From: Massilia kyonggiensis
GTDB taxonomy: Bacteria; Pseudomonadota; Gammaproteobacteria; Burkholderiales; Burkholderiaceae_D
Assembly: GCF_024756235.1 (NCBI RefSeq)
Contig: NZ_JANUGY010000007.1
Coordinates: 416,194 to 480,193, forward strand
Length of the DNA stretch: 64,000 bases
Direction: 5' to 3'
Of the stretch, positions 54,319 to 63,922 are shown in pieces. The notes beneath the pieces are model-generated. The model was not told the DNA's origin and made no database searches. It saw only the letters and a program-made list of their open reading frames with translations. Position 1 is the first letter of the stretch; every line of letters begins with the position of its first letter. The translations under genes and the position numbers were made by a program.

Positions 54319-56004
54319 ATGGCGCGCTGGATCATGGCCGGTCCTCCTGTCAAGCGGGCCGTCCTGTTCGCATTCGCCGCGTGCGTGCTGGCGGGCGGCG
54401 CCGGCGCGGCGCCGGAAAACGCGCCGCAAAGCGTCGTCGTCACCGGCCAGCGCGCCGCGTCGGCCTGGGTGCGGGGCGAGAGCGCCCATGTGGCCGTCCT
54501 CTCGGATGCGCCGCGCGAGGAGGTCGCCCGGCTCGTCGAACACCTCGAGCACCTCGACGCCCTGCTGCGCGTCTACACGGCAGGCTACCGCGTCACGGCC
54601 ACGGGACCGGAGCGCCGGACGAACGTCGTCTACCTGGACAGCTTCAACGCGCTGCGGCGGGTCCGGCCGGAGCTCTCGCCATTTCTCGTCTCGCTGACCA
54701 CCGACTGCCGGGGCGCCACCCAGAGCTTCTTCCTGCACACGCAACCGCTGCCCGAGGTGGCAGACGACAAGCTCGCGGTGGCGAAGCTGCACAAGGGCCT
54801 GGCGTGGCTGTCGAAGGCCTACGCGCGCGATTTCCTGTTGCGGCATACGGACGTGCGCGCCCCCCGGGGCTGGGTCGAAGGGTTTTCGACGTATTTTTCC
54901 AGCGTGATGTTCGGCACGCGGCAGATGGTGATCGGACGCATGCCGGCGGACGTCGCCGACTTTTTCCAGGCCAGCGACGGCGGCGCCGACTACCGGCTCG
55001 AGTACGGCGACGTACTGGCCAGCGATCCTTTCAAGAACGTCCTCTACTGGGAGAACCAGAGGCTTGCAGCGAACGAATTCCAGGCCAAGGCGTGGGCCCT
55101 GGCGCACTACATTCTCGGCGAGGCCGGGCGGCGCCAGCGCCTCGGTGCGTTCCTGAACGCGGTCCACCGGGGTGCAGACGGGGCCGCCGCGCTGCGCGAC
55201 GCGTTCGGGCTGGACGTCGAGGATGCCGGAACGGCGCTGTGGCGCTACCGCCTGCGCGCGGCCAAGGTGCTGCGCGTCGAGATGCCGGCGCCGATGCAGC
55301 TGCGGCCGGAGATCGCATGGACGACGCTATCGGAGGCGGCAGGCAACTTCGTGCTGGCCGATGCCGTCCTGAAGGGCTGTCCGGCCCGGGCACGTGGCGA
55401 AAGCCTGCTGCGCACGCTGGGCGAGGACGCGGCCGGGGTGCCGAACGTCGATGCCGCCCAGCTGGCGCTGAGCCGCGCGCGCGTCGGGTATGGCGATCCC
55501 GCGGCGGCGCTGCCCTGGCTGCGCCGGGCGGCGCGCCGGCCCGACGCCGACGCCGACGTACTGGTGCTGCTCGCGCGGGCCGACCTGAAGCTGGCGGCGC
55601 GGGCCGATGCGGTGGCGCGCGCCGCCTATCTCGACGATGCCCGCGCCGGTCTCGCGCGGGCGCGGGCGCGCGAACCGGCTTCCGGTGCCGTCGCGCTGGC
55701 CGGGCTCGAACTGTCGCTGCTGGCGGCCGGCGCCCCGAGCCGCGAGGCGCTGGACGGCGTGCTCGCGGCCTGGAACGCGGCCCACGATTCGTCGGCGTTG
55801 GCGCGGGCGGCCGCGCTGGCGTGGTGCTACCTGGGCGACGTGGCGAGGGCCGGACACGTGCTGCGCATGATGGCGAACGACGGCTTCGATCCGCGCTTCG
55901 CGGCATGGGCCGTCGCGTTCCAGCGCCGCCTCGACGCCGGCCTTACGCCGGCTGCCATCGCGGATGAAATGCGCCGGGATCCGGACGACGACACGGACGG
56001 GTAG
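54319..56004 (+). CDS. Exported TPR protein with a degenerate peptidase-MA-like region
   Basis: 561 residues from the ATG at 54319; ATG 54334 also fits. The signal peptide ends near GGAGAAP. Residues about 30-330 resemble peptidase-MA/DUF1570 proteins: RGWVEGFSTYFSSV looks like their second metal region, but the expected HExxH is absent (KLHKGLAWLSKAY). The C-terminal half is Ala/Arg-rich with TPR-like helices. It is probably a periplasmic scaffold and not an active protease. It starts 23 bp after the Cys-rich gene and may be co-transcribed. Confidence 0.65.
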   Translation: MARWIMAGPPVKRAVLFAFAACVLAGGAGAAPENAPQSVVVTGQRAASAWVRGESAHVAVLSDAPREEVARLVEHLEHLDALLRVYTAGYRVTATGPERRTNVVYLDSFNALRRVRPELSPFLVSLTTDCRGATQSFFLHTQPLPEVADDKLAVAKLHKGLAWLSKAYARDFLLRHTDVRAPRGWVEGFSTYFSSVMFGTRQMVIGRMPADVADFFQASDGGADYRLEYGDVLASDPFKNVLYWENQRLAANEFQAKAWALAHYILGEAGRRQRLGAFLNAVHRGADGAAALRDAFGLDVEDAGTALWRYRLRAAKVLRVEMPAPMQLRPEIAWTTLSEAAGNFVLADAVLKGCPARARGESLLRTLGEDAAGVPNVDAAQLALSRARVGYGDPAAALPWLRRAARRPDADADVLVLLARADLKLAARADAVARAAYLDDARAGLARARAREPASGAVALAGLELSLLAAGAPSREALDGVLAAWNAAHDSSALARAAALAWCYLGDVARAGHVLRMMANDGFDPRFAAWAVAFQRRLDAGLTPAAIADEMRRDPDDDTDG

Positions 56005-56040
56005 GCGCGCGCCGCGGCCTTGGTGTAAAGTGCGGATCCT

Positions 56041-56883
56041 ATGTCCAGTCACAAGCACCAGCAACCCCTGCGCAATGCGTTCGAACGCGTCCTGAACGCG
56101 TTCCTGATGAAGGGCCTGCTGGCCGGGATCAGCTACCGGCTCGGCGGCCTGGGTCGCGTACGGGTGACGCGCCGGGACGTCGAGGTGGGGCCTGCGCGGC
56201 TGGCGCAGCCGCTGCGCATCGGTTTCGCGTCCGATTTCCACGCGGGTCCGACGACGCATCCCGCGCTGTTCGACGACCTGCTGGCGGCGATCCGCGCGGA
56301 AGCGCCGGACGTGCTGCTGCTGGGCGGCGACTACGTGTGCTTCGATGCGGAGAACGTGGCCGCGCTGGCCGACTTTTTCGCCGGTGCGCGGGCACCGCTC
56401 GGTACCTATGCCGTCATCGGCAACCACGACACCTGGAACGGCCGCGGCGTCATCGAAGATGCGCTGCGCGCGGGCGGCGTCGAGGTGCTCGTCAACCGCA
56501 GCGTCGCGTTGCCGGCGCCGTACGCCGACGTCAGCGTGTGCGGCATCGACGATCCGTGGACGGGCGCGCCGTCCGCCGGCGCCACGTTCGCGGGGGCGGG
56601 CGCCATCCGGATCTACCTGACGCATTCCCCCGATGGGCTGTACCGCCTGGAAGGCCAGCGCTTCGACGTCGCGTTCGCCGGGCATACCCACGGCGGCCAG
56701 ATCGCGCTCCCGGACGGTGCGCCGCTGTTCCGTCCCAGCGGCCCATATTCGCGCGATTTCTGTTACGGCCGCTACGACCAGACGGGCAACGGTCCGCTGA
56801 TCGTCAGCCGCGGCGTCGGCTGTTCCGGCATCCCGGTGCGCCTGAATGCGGACCCGGAACTCCTCATTTGCACCCTGCGCTAG
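56041..56883 (+). CDS. Metallophosphoesterase (YkuE/YaeI-like)
   Basis: 280 residues with the calcineurin-like motifs SDFHAG near residue 64, GGDYV near 96, GNHDTW near 126 and a C-terminal GHTHGGQIALP near 220. These bind two metal ions. An N-terminal amphipathic region may touch the membrane, as in YkuE. The substrate is unknown; lipid or cell-wall phosphate esters are possible. Confidence 0.87.
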   Translation: MSSHKHQQPLRNAFERVLNAFLMKGLLAGISYRLGGLGRVRVTRRDVEVGPARLAQPLRIGFASDFHAGPTTHPALFDDLLAAIRAEAPDVLLLGGDYVCFDAENVAALADFFAGARAPLGTYAVIGNHDTWNGRGVIEDALRAGGVEVLVNRSVALPAPYADVSVCGIDDPWTGAPSAGATFAGAGAIRIYLTHSPDGLYRLEGQRFDVAFAGHTHGGQIALPDGAPLFRPSGPYSRDFCYGRYDQTGNGPLIVSRGVGCSGIPVRLNADPELLICTLR

Positions 56884-56924
56884 CCATTCCCGTCCCATTT
56901 TTGCGGTTTCCCAGCTTCGCCACC

Positions 56925-56945
56925 AGGAAATATTGAGTATTTCCT
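56925..56945 (+). other. Hairpin after the phosphoesterase gene
   Basis: AGGAAATA and TATTTCCT pair around TTGAG. The stem is A/T-rich with only a short T-run, so it is a weak terminator at best. Confidence 0.4.
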
Positions 56946-56979
56946 TTGATTCTGGATAACAGAATGGCGATAATGTGAC

Positions 56980-57028
56980 GCCGCCAGGCTGGCAACCGGC
57001 ATTGTTCTTGCATGCCAGCCTCGGCGGC
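56980..57028 (+). repeat. Long inverted repeat in the leader of the amino acid permease gene
   Basis: GCCGCCAGGCTGGCA (56980-56994) pairs with TGCCAGCCT (57013-57021) and GGCGGC (57023-57028), leaving one bulged C and an 18-base loop. This 15-bp stem lies 111 bp before the permease start and has no T-run. It was not recognised as a known riboswitch. Confidence 0.6.
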
Positions 57029-57139
57029 CCGAGCCCCAGGAGGAGACCCCCTTCGGCGTATGTATGTGCAGGTTATCGCCTGCCCGCCGCGTATAACAAT
57101 CAGGGACCGGGATCTATCTACTATCGATTGGAGAAAGCA

Positions 57140-58543
57140 GTGAGTCTTTTCAGAACCAAGAATCTCGACAACATGGTCGCAGCCTCCCGTACCCCGGGCG
57201 GGCTGAAGAAAGTGCTGGGGCCAACCGACCTCATCCTCATGGGCATCGGGGCGATCGTCGGCACCGGTATCTTCGTGCTGACCGGTACCGGCGCCCTGAC
57301 GGCCGGTCCGGCGCTGACGGTGTCGTTCATCGTCGCCGCCATCGCATGCGGCTTCGCGGCCATGTGCTACGCGGAGTTCGCGTCGACCGTGCCGATCGCC
57401 GGTTCGATCTATACGTACAGCTACGTCGTCCTCGGCGAACTCGTCGCCTGGATGATCGGCTGGGACCTCCTGCTCGAATACGGGCTGGCGACGTCGGCCG
57501 TGGCCGTCGGCTGGTCCGGCTATTTCCAGTCGCTGATGAGCGGCTTCGGCATCACCATTCCGGAAATCCTGTCCGCCGCGCCGGGCGCGGTGCCGGGCGT
57601 GCACAGCGTGATGAACCTGCCGGCGCTCGTCATCATGCTGGTGCTGACCGCGATGCTGTCGTACGGCGTGCGCGAATCGGCGCGCGTCAACAACATCATG
57701 GTCGTCATCAAGATGGTCGTCGTGCTGCTGTTCATCGCCGTCGGCTTCAAGCACGTCACGCCGGCCAACTGGCATCCGTTCGCGCCGTTCGGCGCCACGG
57801 GCATCATGAGCGCCGCCGCCGTCGTGTTCTTCGCCTTCATCGGTTTCGATGCCGTCACGTCGGCCGCCGAGGAAGTCAAGCGTCCGGAGCGCGACCTCCC
57901 GATCGGCATCATCGGTTCGCTGACCATCTGCACGATCCTGTACGTGATCGTCGCCGCCATCATGACCGGCATCGTCCCGTTCCAGATGTTCAAGGGCATC
58001 GACCACCCCGTCTCGCTGGCCCTGCAGCACGCGGGCGAAAACTGGTTCGCCGGCTGGATCGACCTGGGTGCCATTCTCGGCATGACCACCGTGATCCTGG
58101 TGATGGCCTATGGCCAGACCCGCATCATCTATGCGATGTCGCGCGACGGCCTGCTGCCGGCGAAGCTGTCGACCGTGCACCCGAAATTCGGCACCCCGTT
58201 CTTTGCCACGTGGGTGGTCGGCATCCTGTTCGGCCTCATCGCCGCGTTCGTGCCGTTGAACGTGCTGGCCGAACTCGTCAACATCGGCACGCTGGCCGCG
58301 TTCTGCCTCGTGTCGGTCGCCGTGATCGTCCTGCGCAAGAAGCGCCCGGACCTGAAGCGCGCGTTCCGCTGCCCGGGCGTGCCCATCGTGCCGGGCATCG
58401 CCGTCGTGTTCTGCCTGGCGCTGATGTCGTTCCTGTCCGCGATCACGTGGGTGGCGTTCATCATCTGGCTGGTGCTGGGCCTGCTGGTGTATTTCGGCTA
58501 TGCCCGTTCGCGTTCGATGCTGAACGGCGTGACGCAATCGTAA
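57140..58543 (+). CDS. APC family cationic amino acid permease
   Basis: 467 residues from GTG 57140, supported by TTGGAGAAAGCA just upstream. About 12 membrane helices. MGIGAIVGTGIFVLTG near residue 34 is the conserved TM1 motif, and FFAFIGFDAVTSAAEEVKRP near 230 is typical of the CAT/YfnA group. It imports an amino acid. Cyanophycin synthetase downstream uses Asp and Arg, so arginine is an attractive but unproven substrate. A strong terminator closes the gene. Confidence 0.9.
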   Translation: MSLFRTKNLDNMVAASRTPGGLKKVLGPTDLILMGIGAIVGTGIFVLTGTGALTAGPALTVSFIVAAIACGFAAMCYAEFASTVPIAGSIYTYSYVVLGELVAWMIGWDLLLEYGLATSAVAVGWSGYFQSLMSGFGITIPEILSAAPGAVPGVHSVMNLPALVIMLVLTAMLSYGVRESARVNNIMVVIKMVVVLLFIAVGFKHVTPANWHPFAPFGATGIMSAAAVVFFAFIGFDAVTSAAEEVKRPERDLPIGIIGSLTICTILYVIVAAIMTGIVPFQMFKGIDHPVSLALQHAGENWFAGWIDLGAILGMTTVILVMAYGQTRIIYAMSRDGLLPAKLSTVHPKFGTPFFATWVVGILFGLIAAFVPLNVLAELVNIGTLAAFCLVSVAVIVLRKKRPDLKRAFRCPGVPIVPGIAVVFCLALMSFLSAITWVAFIIWLVLGLLVYFGYARSRSMLNGVTQS

Positions 58544-58560
58544 TTCGACATTACCGCTTG

Positions 58561-58591
58561 AAAAGCGGCGCTGCGGCGCCGCTTTTCTTTT
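58561..58591 (+). terminator. Intrinsic terminator after the permease gene
   Basis: AAAAGCGGCGC (58561-58571) pairs perfectly with GCGCCGCTTTT (58576-58586) around TGCG, followed by CTTTT. Confidence 0.93.
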
Positions 58592-58707
58592 ATGTAACGA
58601 TTCAATTTTTGTAATCCTCGTCCGACATTCTGGAGGGAAGCGTACCGATTACGCCAACCAGGCCGGGTCCGCATAATCTTGGTAGAACATTTACCAAAAG
58701 ATTTGTT

Positions 58708-60165
58708 ATGACCTCCACTTTTGTCGTCGACAGCCCGGCACGCGCAGCGGACCGGGACACCCGCCCGGTCCAGGTATCGTCCGCCAAAGACCTGTACTTT
58801 GCGCTGATGGACAACCCGGCTGCGGCCCTCGAGGCGTCCCGTGCATTCCTGGCGGCGCAGATCGAAGTCGCGCGCGCGGAACCGTGCGAGCTGCCGGACG
58901 CCGTCTGGCAGCTGCAGGGCTGGATCCAGGGCCGTGCCGAATCGGTCGGCATCGCCTACCGCGAATACCTCGCCGCGCGCAAGAACGGGGCGCCGCGCCG
59001 CTACTTCACCAGCAAGTCGCATGCGCTGTACTTCCTGAAAGGTGTCGCGCCCACGAAGCTCGTCGACGGCGCCTGGCTGTACGGCACGCTGTCGCGCTGG
59101 GAAAATCCGGACTTCCACCCGCTGATCAAGACCTATTTGGAAGAGCTGGGCGATGGCGTGCCGGACAAGAACCACGTCACGCTGTACCGCCGCCTGCTCG
59201 CGGCGCACGGGTGCGAACACTGGGAGACGCTGCCGGAGGACCACTTCGTGCAGGGCGCCATCCAGCTGGCGCTCGCGTACAACGCCGACGCGTTCCTGCC
59301 CGAGGTGGTGGGCTACAACCTCGGCTACGAACAACTGCCGCTGCATCTCCTGATCACGTCGTACGAGTTGAACGAACTCGGGATCGATCCGTATTACTTC
59401 ACGTTGCACGTCACCGTCGACAACGCCGGCAGCGGCCACGCGCACAAGGCCGTGCAGGCGTTGCGCCACCTGATGGCGCAGTCCGGCGACCCGGCCGCGT
59501 TCTTCCAGCGCGTGCTGGACGGCTACCGCCTGAACGACCTGGGCGCGTGCACGACGTCCGTCATCGGCGCGTTCGACCTGGAAGCGGAACTGGTCGAGAT
59601 CTTCAGCGCGAAGGCGGCCATCGGCAAGAACATGCACTCGGATTACTGCCGCGTGGCCGGCCGCTCCGTCAACGACTGGCTTGCCGACCCGAAGCAGATC
59701 CCGGATTTCCTGACGAAGCTGGAGGAATCCGGCTGGATCCAGCGCGGCGAAGACGTGGAGCAGAGCCGCTTCTGGCGCCTGATCCAGGGCGAGCGCGCGG
59801 AGATGTTCGGCGTGTTCTCCAGTTATGAGCAGCAGGTGCTGCGCGACTGGATCACGACGCCGCGCGACGCCACGGCCACCGCGCGGACGACCCGCGTGCT
59901 GAGCCACCGCGCACGCCAGCGTACGCTCGACAGCCTCACCCAGCACGCACAGCGCAGCGGGTATCCGGAGCGGGGCCTGATCCGCCGCCGTCCCGCCGGC
60001 AGCGGCGGCGACACCGAACTGCACCAGCTGGAAGAGCGCGTCGCGGCGGCCGTCGGCAAGCCGGAGGCGATGGCCATGCTGGCGCAACTCATGTCGCCGT
60101 CCCTGCACCACACGGCGATCGGCCTGATGGCCACCCGGATGTATTCGCAGCTGCTGGACGCTTAA
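58708..60165 (+). CDS. Haem-oxygenase-like iron-containing redox enzyme beside cyanophycin synthetase
   Basis: 485 residues. The central part matches the iron-containing redox (haem-oxygenase-like di-iron) family. YLEELGDGVPDKNHVTLYRR near residue 143 gives Glu/His ligands, and HVTVDNAGSGHAHKAVQAL near 234 gives His/Asp/His ligands; VGYNLGYEQLPLHLLITSYE lies between them. Family members oxidise amino acids, fatty acids or other small substrates with O2. It has an N-terminal extension and a longer C-terminus than simple members. It starts after a terminator, so it probably has its own promoter, and cyanophycin synthetase begins 58 bp downstream in the same direction. Its substrate is unknown. 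Confidence 0.75.
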   Translation: MTSTFVVDSPARAADRDTRPVQVSSAKDLYFALMDNPAAALEASRAFLAAQIEVARAEPCELPDAVWQLQGWIQGRAESVGIAYREYLAARKNGAPRRYFTSKSHALYFLKGVAPTKLVDGAWLYGTLSRWENPDFHPLIKTYLEELGDGVPDKNHVTLYRRLLAAHGCEHWETLPEDHFVQGAIQLALAYNADAFLPEVVGYNLGYEQLPLHLLITSYELNELGIDPYYFTLHVTVDNAGSGHAHKAVQALRHLMAQSGDPAAFFQRVLDGYRLNDLGACTTSVIGAFDLEAELVEIFSAKAAIGKNMHSDYCRVAGRSVNDWLADPKQIPDFLTKLEESGWIQRGEDVEQSRFWRLIQGERAEMFGVFSSYEQQVLRDWITTPRDATATARTTRVLSHRARQRTLDSLTQHAQRSGYPERGLIRRRPAGSGGDTELHQLEERVAAAVGKPEAMAMLAQLMSPSLHHTAIGLMATRMYSQLLDA

Positions 60166-60223
60166 GCATGAACGCAGCGGCGCGCTGATGCGCGCCGCGA
60201 CGACCGACAAACAAGGGATTCCT

Positions 60224-62857
60224 GTGCACATACTCGAACAACGCTTCCTGCGTGGACCGAACATCCACGCCGCCACCCCCTGCCTGTTGTCCGTGCTCGA
60301 CCTGGACGATCTATACGGCGTCTCCACGCGCGACCTTCCGCAGTTCAACGAGGCGTTGCTGGCGCTGCTGCCGTCGCTCGCGGACTATCTCGTGCCGACG
60401 GGCCAGCCGGGCGGTTTCGCCCAGCGCCTGCGCGAAGGCACGTATCTCGCGCGCGTGATCGAGCACGTGACACTGGGCCTGCAATGCCTCGCCGGCGCGC
60501 CGGTCGCGTTCGGACGCACGCGTCCCGTGACGGGCAACCCGGGCCAGTACCGCATCGTCTGTGCCTATCAGCTGGAAAAGGTGGCGCAGCCCGCGTTCGC
60601 GCTCGCCGTGGACATCGTCGACGCGCTCGCCCACGGCCGCACTTTCGACCTGGCGCCGCGCCTGGAGGAGTTGCGCGAGATCGCAGAGCACTACGCGATC
60701 GGCACGAGCACCGCCGCCGTGCTGGCCGCCGCGCAGGAGCGGAGCATACCGGTCATGCGCATCACGGAAGACGCGAACCTGTTCCAGCTGGGTTGGGGCG
60801 TGAAGCAGAAGCGCATCCAGGCGACGATCACGGGCGACACGGGCACCATCGCCGTGCGCATCGCCAGCGACAAGCAGCTCACCAAGCAGCTGTTGCACGA
60901 AGCGGGCGTGCCCGTGCCGCAGGGCGAGACGGTGACGACGATCGAAGACGCGCTGCGCGTGGCCGGCAAGTTGAAGGTGCCGGTGACCGTGAAACCGCTG
61001 GACGCCAACCAGGGCAAGGGCGTCACGGTCGCGTGCCGCACGGATGCGGAGATCGAGCAGGCGTACGCGTACGCGCGCAAGTTCGGCCGCCACATCATCG
61101 TCGAGCGCTTCATCGAAGGGCTTGACTACCGCGTGCTCGTCGCGGGCGGCAAGGTCGCGGCGGCGTCGCTGCGGCGGCCCGCGCACGTCGTGGGCGACGG
61201 TACGCACACGGTGCGCGAACTCGTCGACCTCGAGAACCGCAATCCGGCGCGGGGCGCCGGCCACACGAACATCCTCACGCAGATCGCGCTGGACGCCCAT
61301 GCGGAAGACCTGCTGCGGCGCCAGGATCTCGTGCCGGACGCCGTCCCCGCGGCCGGCATGACGGTGTATTTGCGCGGGAATGCGAACCTGTCGACGGGCG
61401 GCACGGCGGAAGACGTGACGGACCTGCTGCCGGAATCCACGCGCCGCCTGTGCGTGCGCGCGGCCGCGAAGATCGGCCTCGACGTGGCGGGCATCGACAT
61501 CGTCTGCCGCGACATCGCCCAGCCGCTGGCGGACCAGGGCGGCGCCGTCATCGAAGTCAACGCGGCGCCCGGCATCCGCATGCACGAGCATCCCAGCAGC
61601 GGCACGCCACGCGACGCGGGCGATGCCATCGTGCAGGGCCTGATGGGCGAGTCGGACGGCCGCATCCCGATCATCGCGTGCACTGGCACCAACGGCAAGA
61701 CGACGACGACCCTGCTGATGGCGCATACGGTGCGCCTCGCGGGCAAGGTCACGGGCGTGACGACGACGCACGGCGTCTACATCGGCGGCAAGGAAGTCAC
61801 GAAGGGCGATTGCACGGGCTACTGGTCGGCACGGACGGTATTGTCGTCGCCCGACGTCGAAGTCGCCGTGCTGGAGACGGCGCGCGGCGGCATCCTGAAA
61901 CGCGGCCTCGCGTTCGACCGCTGCGACGTCGGGATGGTGCTGAACGTATCGCCCGACCACCTGGGCCTGGACGGCGTCGACACGATCGAAGACCTCGCGC
62001 AGGTGAAGGCCGTGGTGCCGCTGTCGGCCAGCCGCGCCGTCGTGCTGAACGCCGAGGACCCGCTGTGCGTGGCGATGGCGCGGCGCGTGCATCCGGACGT
62101 GGAGATCGTGTACTTCGCCATGGAGGCGGACAGTCCCGTGCTGCTGCGCCACCTGGAAGAGGGCGGCCGCGCCGTCTACTTCCAGGACAATTCGATCGTC
62201 GTGGCCGACGCGACGTACCACCAGGAGCTGCTGCGCGTGGAAGCGATGCCGATCGCGCTGGGCGGCCGTGCGCGCTACAACATCGCCAACGGCCTCGCGG
62301 CGGCCGCGGGCCTGATGGCGGCGGGATTCAGCAACCTTCAAATTGCGACGGGCCTCTCGACGTTCGTCAGCGACGGCAAGACGAACCCGTTGCGCACGAA
62401 CGTGTTCGACGTACGGGGCGTCACGGTCATCGTCGACTATGCGCACAATCCGGCCGCGTATGCCGCGCTGGCCGAGATGGCGCGCTCGCTGCTGCCCGGC
62501 CAGCTGGTGGGCATCGTGACGGCGCCGGGCGACCGCCGCGATGCCGACCTGCTGGAAGTGGGCCACGTGTGCGCCGCGCGCTTCGACGAACTGGTCGTGT
62601 ACGAATCGTCGAGCCGCGGCCGCGCGTACGGCGGCGCCGTCGACCTGATCCTGCAGGGGGCCGAGGAGGTCGTCGGCAAGACGGATACGCTGCACCGCGA
62701 ACTGGACGTGGGCGAGGCGATCCGCCTGGGCCTGTCGTTGTGCCGGCGCGGCGACGTGCTCGTGTTCGCGTGCGGGTCGTCGCTGGACGTGTTCGTGGAC
62801 GCGATCCGGCAGACCGACCCGGAAAGCGCGGCGCGTATCGCGGCGCAGGTGGGGTGA
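60224..62857 (+). CDS. cphA: Cyanophycin synthetase
   Basis: 877 residues from GTG 60224, chosen for AAGGGA upstream; ATG 60188 has none. The N-terminal domain (about 1-160) is followed by an ATP-grasp domain with KPLDANQGKGVTVAC and VIEVNAAPGIRMHEHP. The C-terminal Mur-ligase domain has the P-loop GTNGKTTTT (488-496), NVSPDHLGLDG and VDYAHNPAAY. It builds the storage polymer of Asp and Arg without ribosomes. All ATP-binding motifs look intact. No cyanophycinase is in the window. Confidence 0.92.
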   Translation: MHILEQRFLRGPNIHAATPCLLSVLDLDDLYGVSTRDLPQFNEALLALLPSLADYLVPTGQPGGFAQRLREGTYLARVIEHVTLGLQCLAGAPVAFGRTRPVTGNPGQYRIVCAYQLEKVAQPAFALAVDIVDALAHGRTFDLAPRLEELREIAEHYAIGTSTAAVLAAAQERSIPVMRITEDANLFQLGWGVKQKRIQATITGDTGTIAVRIASDKQLTKQLLHEAGVPVPQGETVTTIEDALRVAGKLKVPVTVKPLDANQGKGVTVACRTDAEIEQAYAYARKFGRHIIVERFIEGLDYRVLVAGGKVAAASLRRPAHVVGDGTHTVRELVDLENRNPARGAGHTNILTQIALDAHAEDLLRRQDLVPDAVPAAGMTVYLRGNANLSTGGTAEDVTDLLPESTRRLCVRAAAKIGLDVAGIDIVCRDIAQPLADQGGAVIEVNAAPGIRMHEHPSSGTPRDAGDAIVQGLMGESDGRIPIIACTGTNGKTTTTLLMAHTVRLAGKVTGVTTTHGVYIGGKEVTKGDCTGYWSARTVLSSPDVEVAVLETARGGILKRGLAFDRCDVGMVLNVSPDHLGLDGVDTIEDLAQVKAVVPLSASRAVVLNAEDPLCVAMARRVHPDVEIVYFAMEADSPVLLRHLEEGGRAVYFQDNSIVVADATYHQELLRVEAMPIALGGRARYNIANGLAAAAGLMAAGFSNLQIATGLSTFVSDGKTNPLRTNVFDVRGVTVIVDYAHNPAAYAALAEMARSLLPGQLVGIVTAPGDRRDADLLEVGHVCAARFDELVVYESSSRGRAYGGAVDLILQGAEEVVGKTDTLHRELDVGEAIRLGLSLCRRGDVLVFACGSSLDVFVDAIRQTDPESAARIAAQVG

Positions 62858-63760
62858 TTACCGCCCTCCGCCCGCAACGGCGGCCTGCCGCGCGATCTCC
62901 AGAAAGTTGCCCACCTTCGTTGACGAGTTCCCTTCGAGCGACGCCAGCGCCAGCTTGGAGCGGACCTTCGCATCCGCGATGTCCACGTACGTCACCCCTT
63001 CGGCGTGGAACTGGCTGACGGACGCGGGCACGATCGACACGCCGAACTCCGCCGCCACGAGGCTGACGACGGTCGACAGCTGCGGCGCCTGCTGGCCCGG
63101 CATCGGCTCGAAGCCCGCGTGGCGGCAGGCCGAGACGATCTCGTCGTGCAGCATCGGGCTCGCCGCGCGCGGAATCAGCACGAACGGCTCCTGCGCCAGC
63201 GCGGACAGCGGGATCCGTGCCCGCTGCGCGAGCGGATGCGTGATCGGCAGCACGGCCTGCATCGGCTCGCTCGCGATGTCCTGCAGCACGACGCCGGCGA
63301 ACGAGTGCACGCCGGGGCGCAGGAACGCCAGATCGATCCGGCCTTCGTCCAGTTGCGCCAGCAGGTGCGCCGTCGTGCCCTCGGTCAGCGTCAAACCGAC
63401 GCCCGGGTAGGCATTCCGGAATTCGCGCACCAGCGCCCGCACGATCGGGTGGAAGGCGGCGGAGGCCGTGAAGCCGAGGTGCAAATGGCCCGTTTCGCCG
63501 CGCCCGGCCCGCTGCGCGTTCAGCGTGGCGTGCTCCACGTCGCCCAGCAGGCGCTTGGCGTCGACGAGCAGCGCCTTGCCGGCGTCGGTCGGCACCACGC
63601 CGTGTCCCGTGCGGTGGAACAGCTTGACGTCCAGTTCCCGTTCTAGCGCGTGGATCTGCTGGCTCAGCGGCGGCTGCCCGATGCCGAGCCGTTCCGCCGC
63701 GCGGGTGATATTGCCTTCCTCGGCGACGGCGACGAAGTAACGTAAATGCCTGAGTTCCAT
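62858..63760 (-). CDS. LysR family transcriptional regulator
   Basis: A 300-residue LysR-type regulator. The HTH is at residues 1-60 (ITRAAERLGIGQPPLSQQIH), and a two-lobed effector domain with DLAFLRPGV follows. The sequence resembles BenM/CatM-type regulators of aromatic or organic acid genes. Its stop abuts the cphA stop tail to tail. It is divergent from the gene starting at 63923 and may regulate it through the 162-bp A/T-rich region between them. Confidence 0.9.
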   Translation of the reverse strand: MELRHLRYFVAVAEEGNITRAAERLGIGQPPLSQQIHALERELDVKLFHRTGHGVVPTDAGKALLVDAKRLLGDVEHATLNAQRAGRGETGHLHLGFTASAAFHPIVRALVREFRNAYPGVGLTLTEGTTAHLLAQLDEGRIDLAFLRPGVHSFAGVVLQDIASEPMQAVLPITHPLAQRARIPLSALAQEPFVLIPRAASPMLHDEIVSACRHAGFEPMPGQQAPQLSTVVSLVAAEFGVSIVPASVSQFHAEGVTYVDIADAKVRSKLALASLEGNSSTKVGNFLEIARQAAVAGGGR

Positions 63761-63922
63761 GCGGTATCTGTAAAAAGTATGGATCCTAGATTATCCATAT
63801 ATTGGACAGTATATGGCTATTTGGCGATAATACAGGTATCCCACGGACAAGTTTTTTGCGGCGCGAGCCGCATGGACGCGTTTTGGCGGGCCCATAACTT
63901 TAAATTTTGGAAGAGTGCTGGA

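Noticed and set aside
57110..57135. CTATCGATTGG before the permease as another LacI-type operator
   Set aside because: Only the ATCGAT core fits, it lies next to the ribosome-binding site of an unrelated gene, and the flanks do not match.
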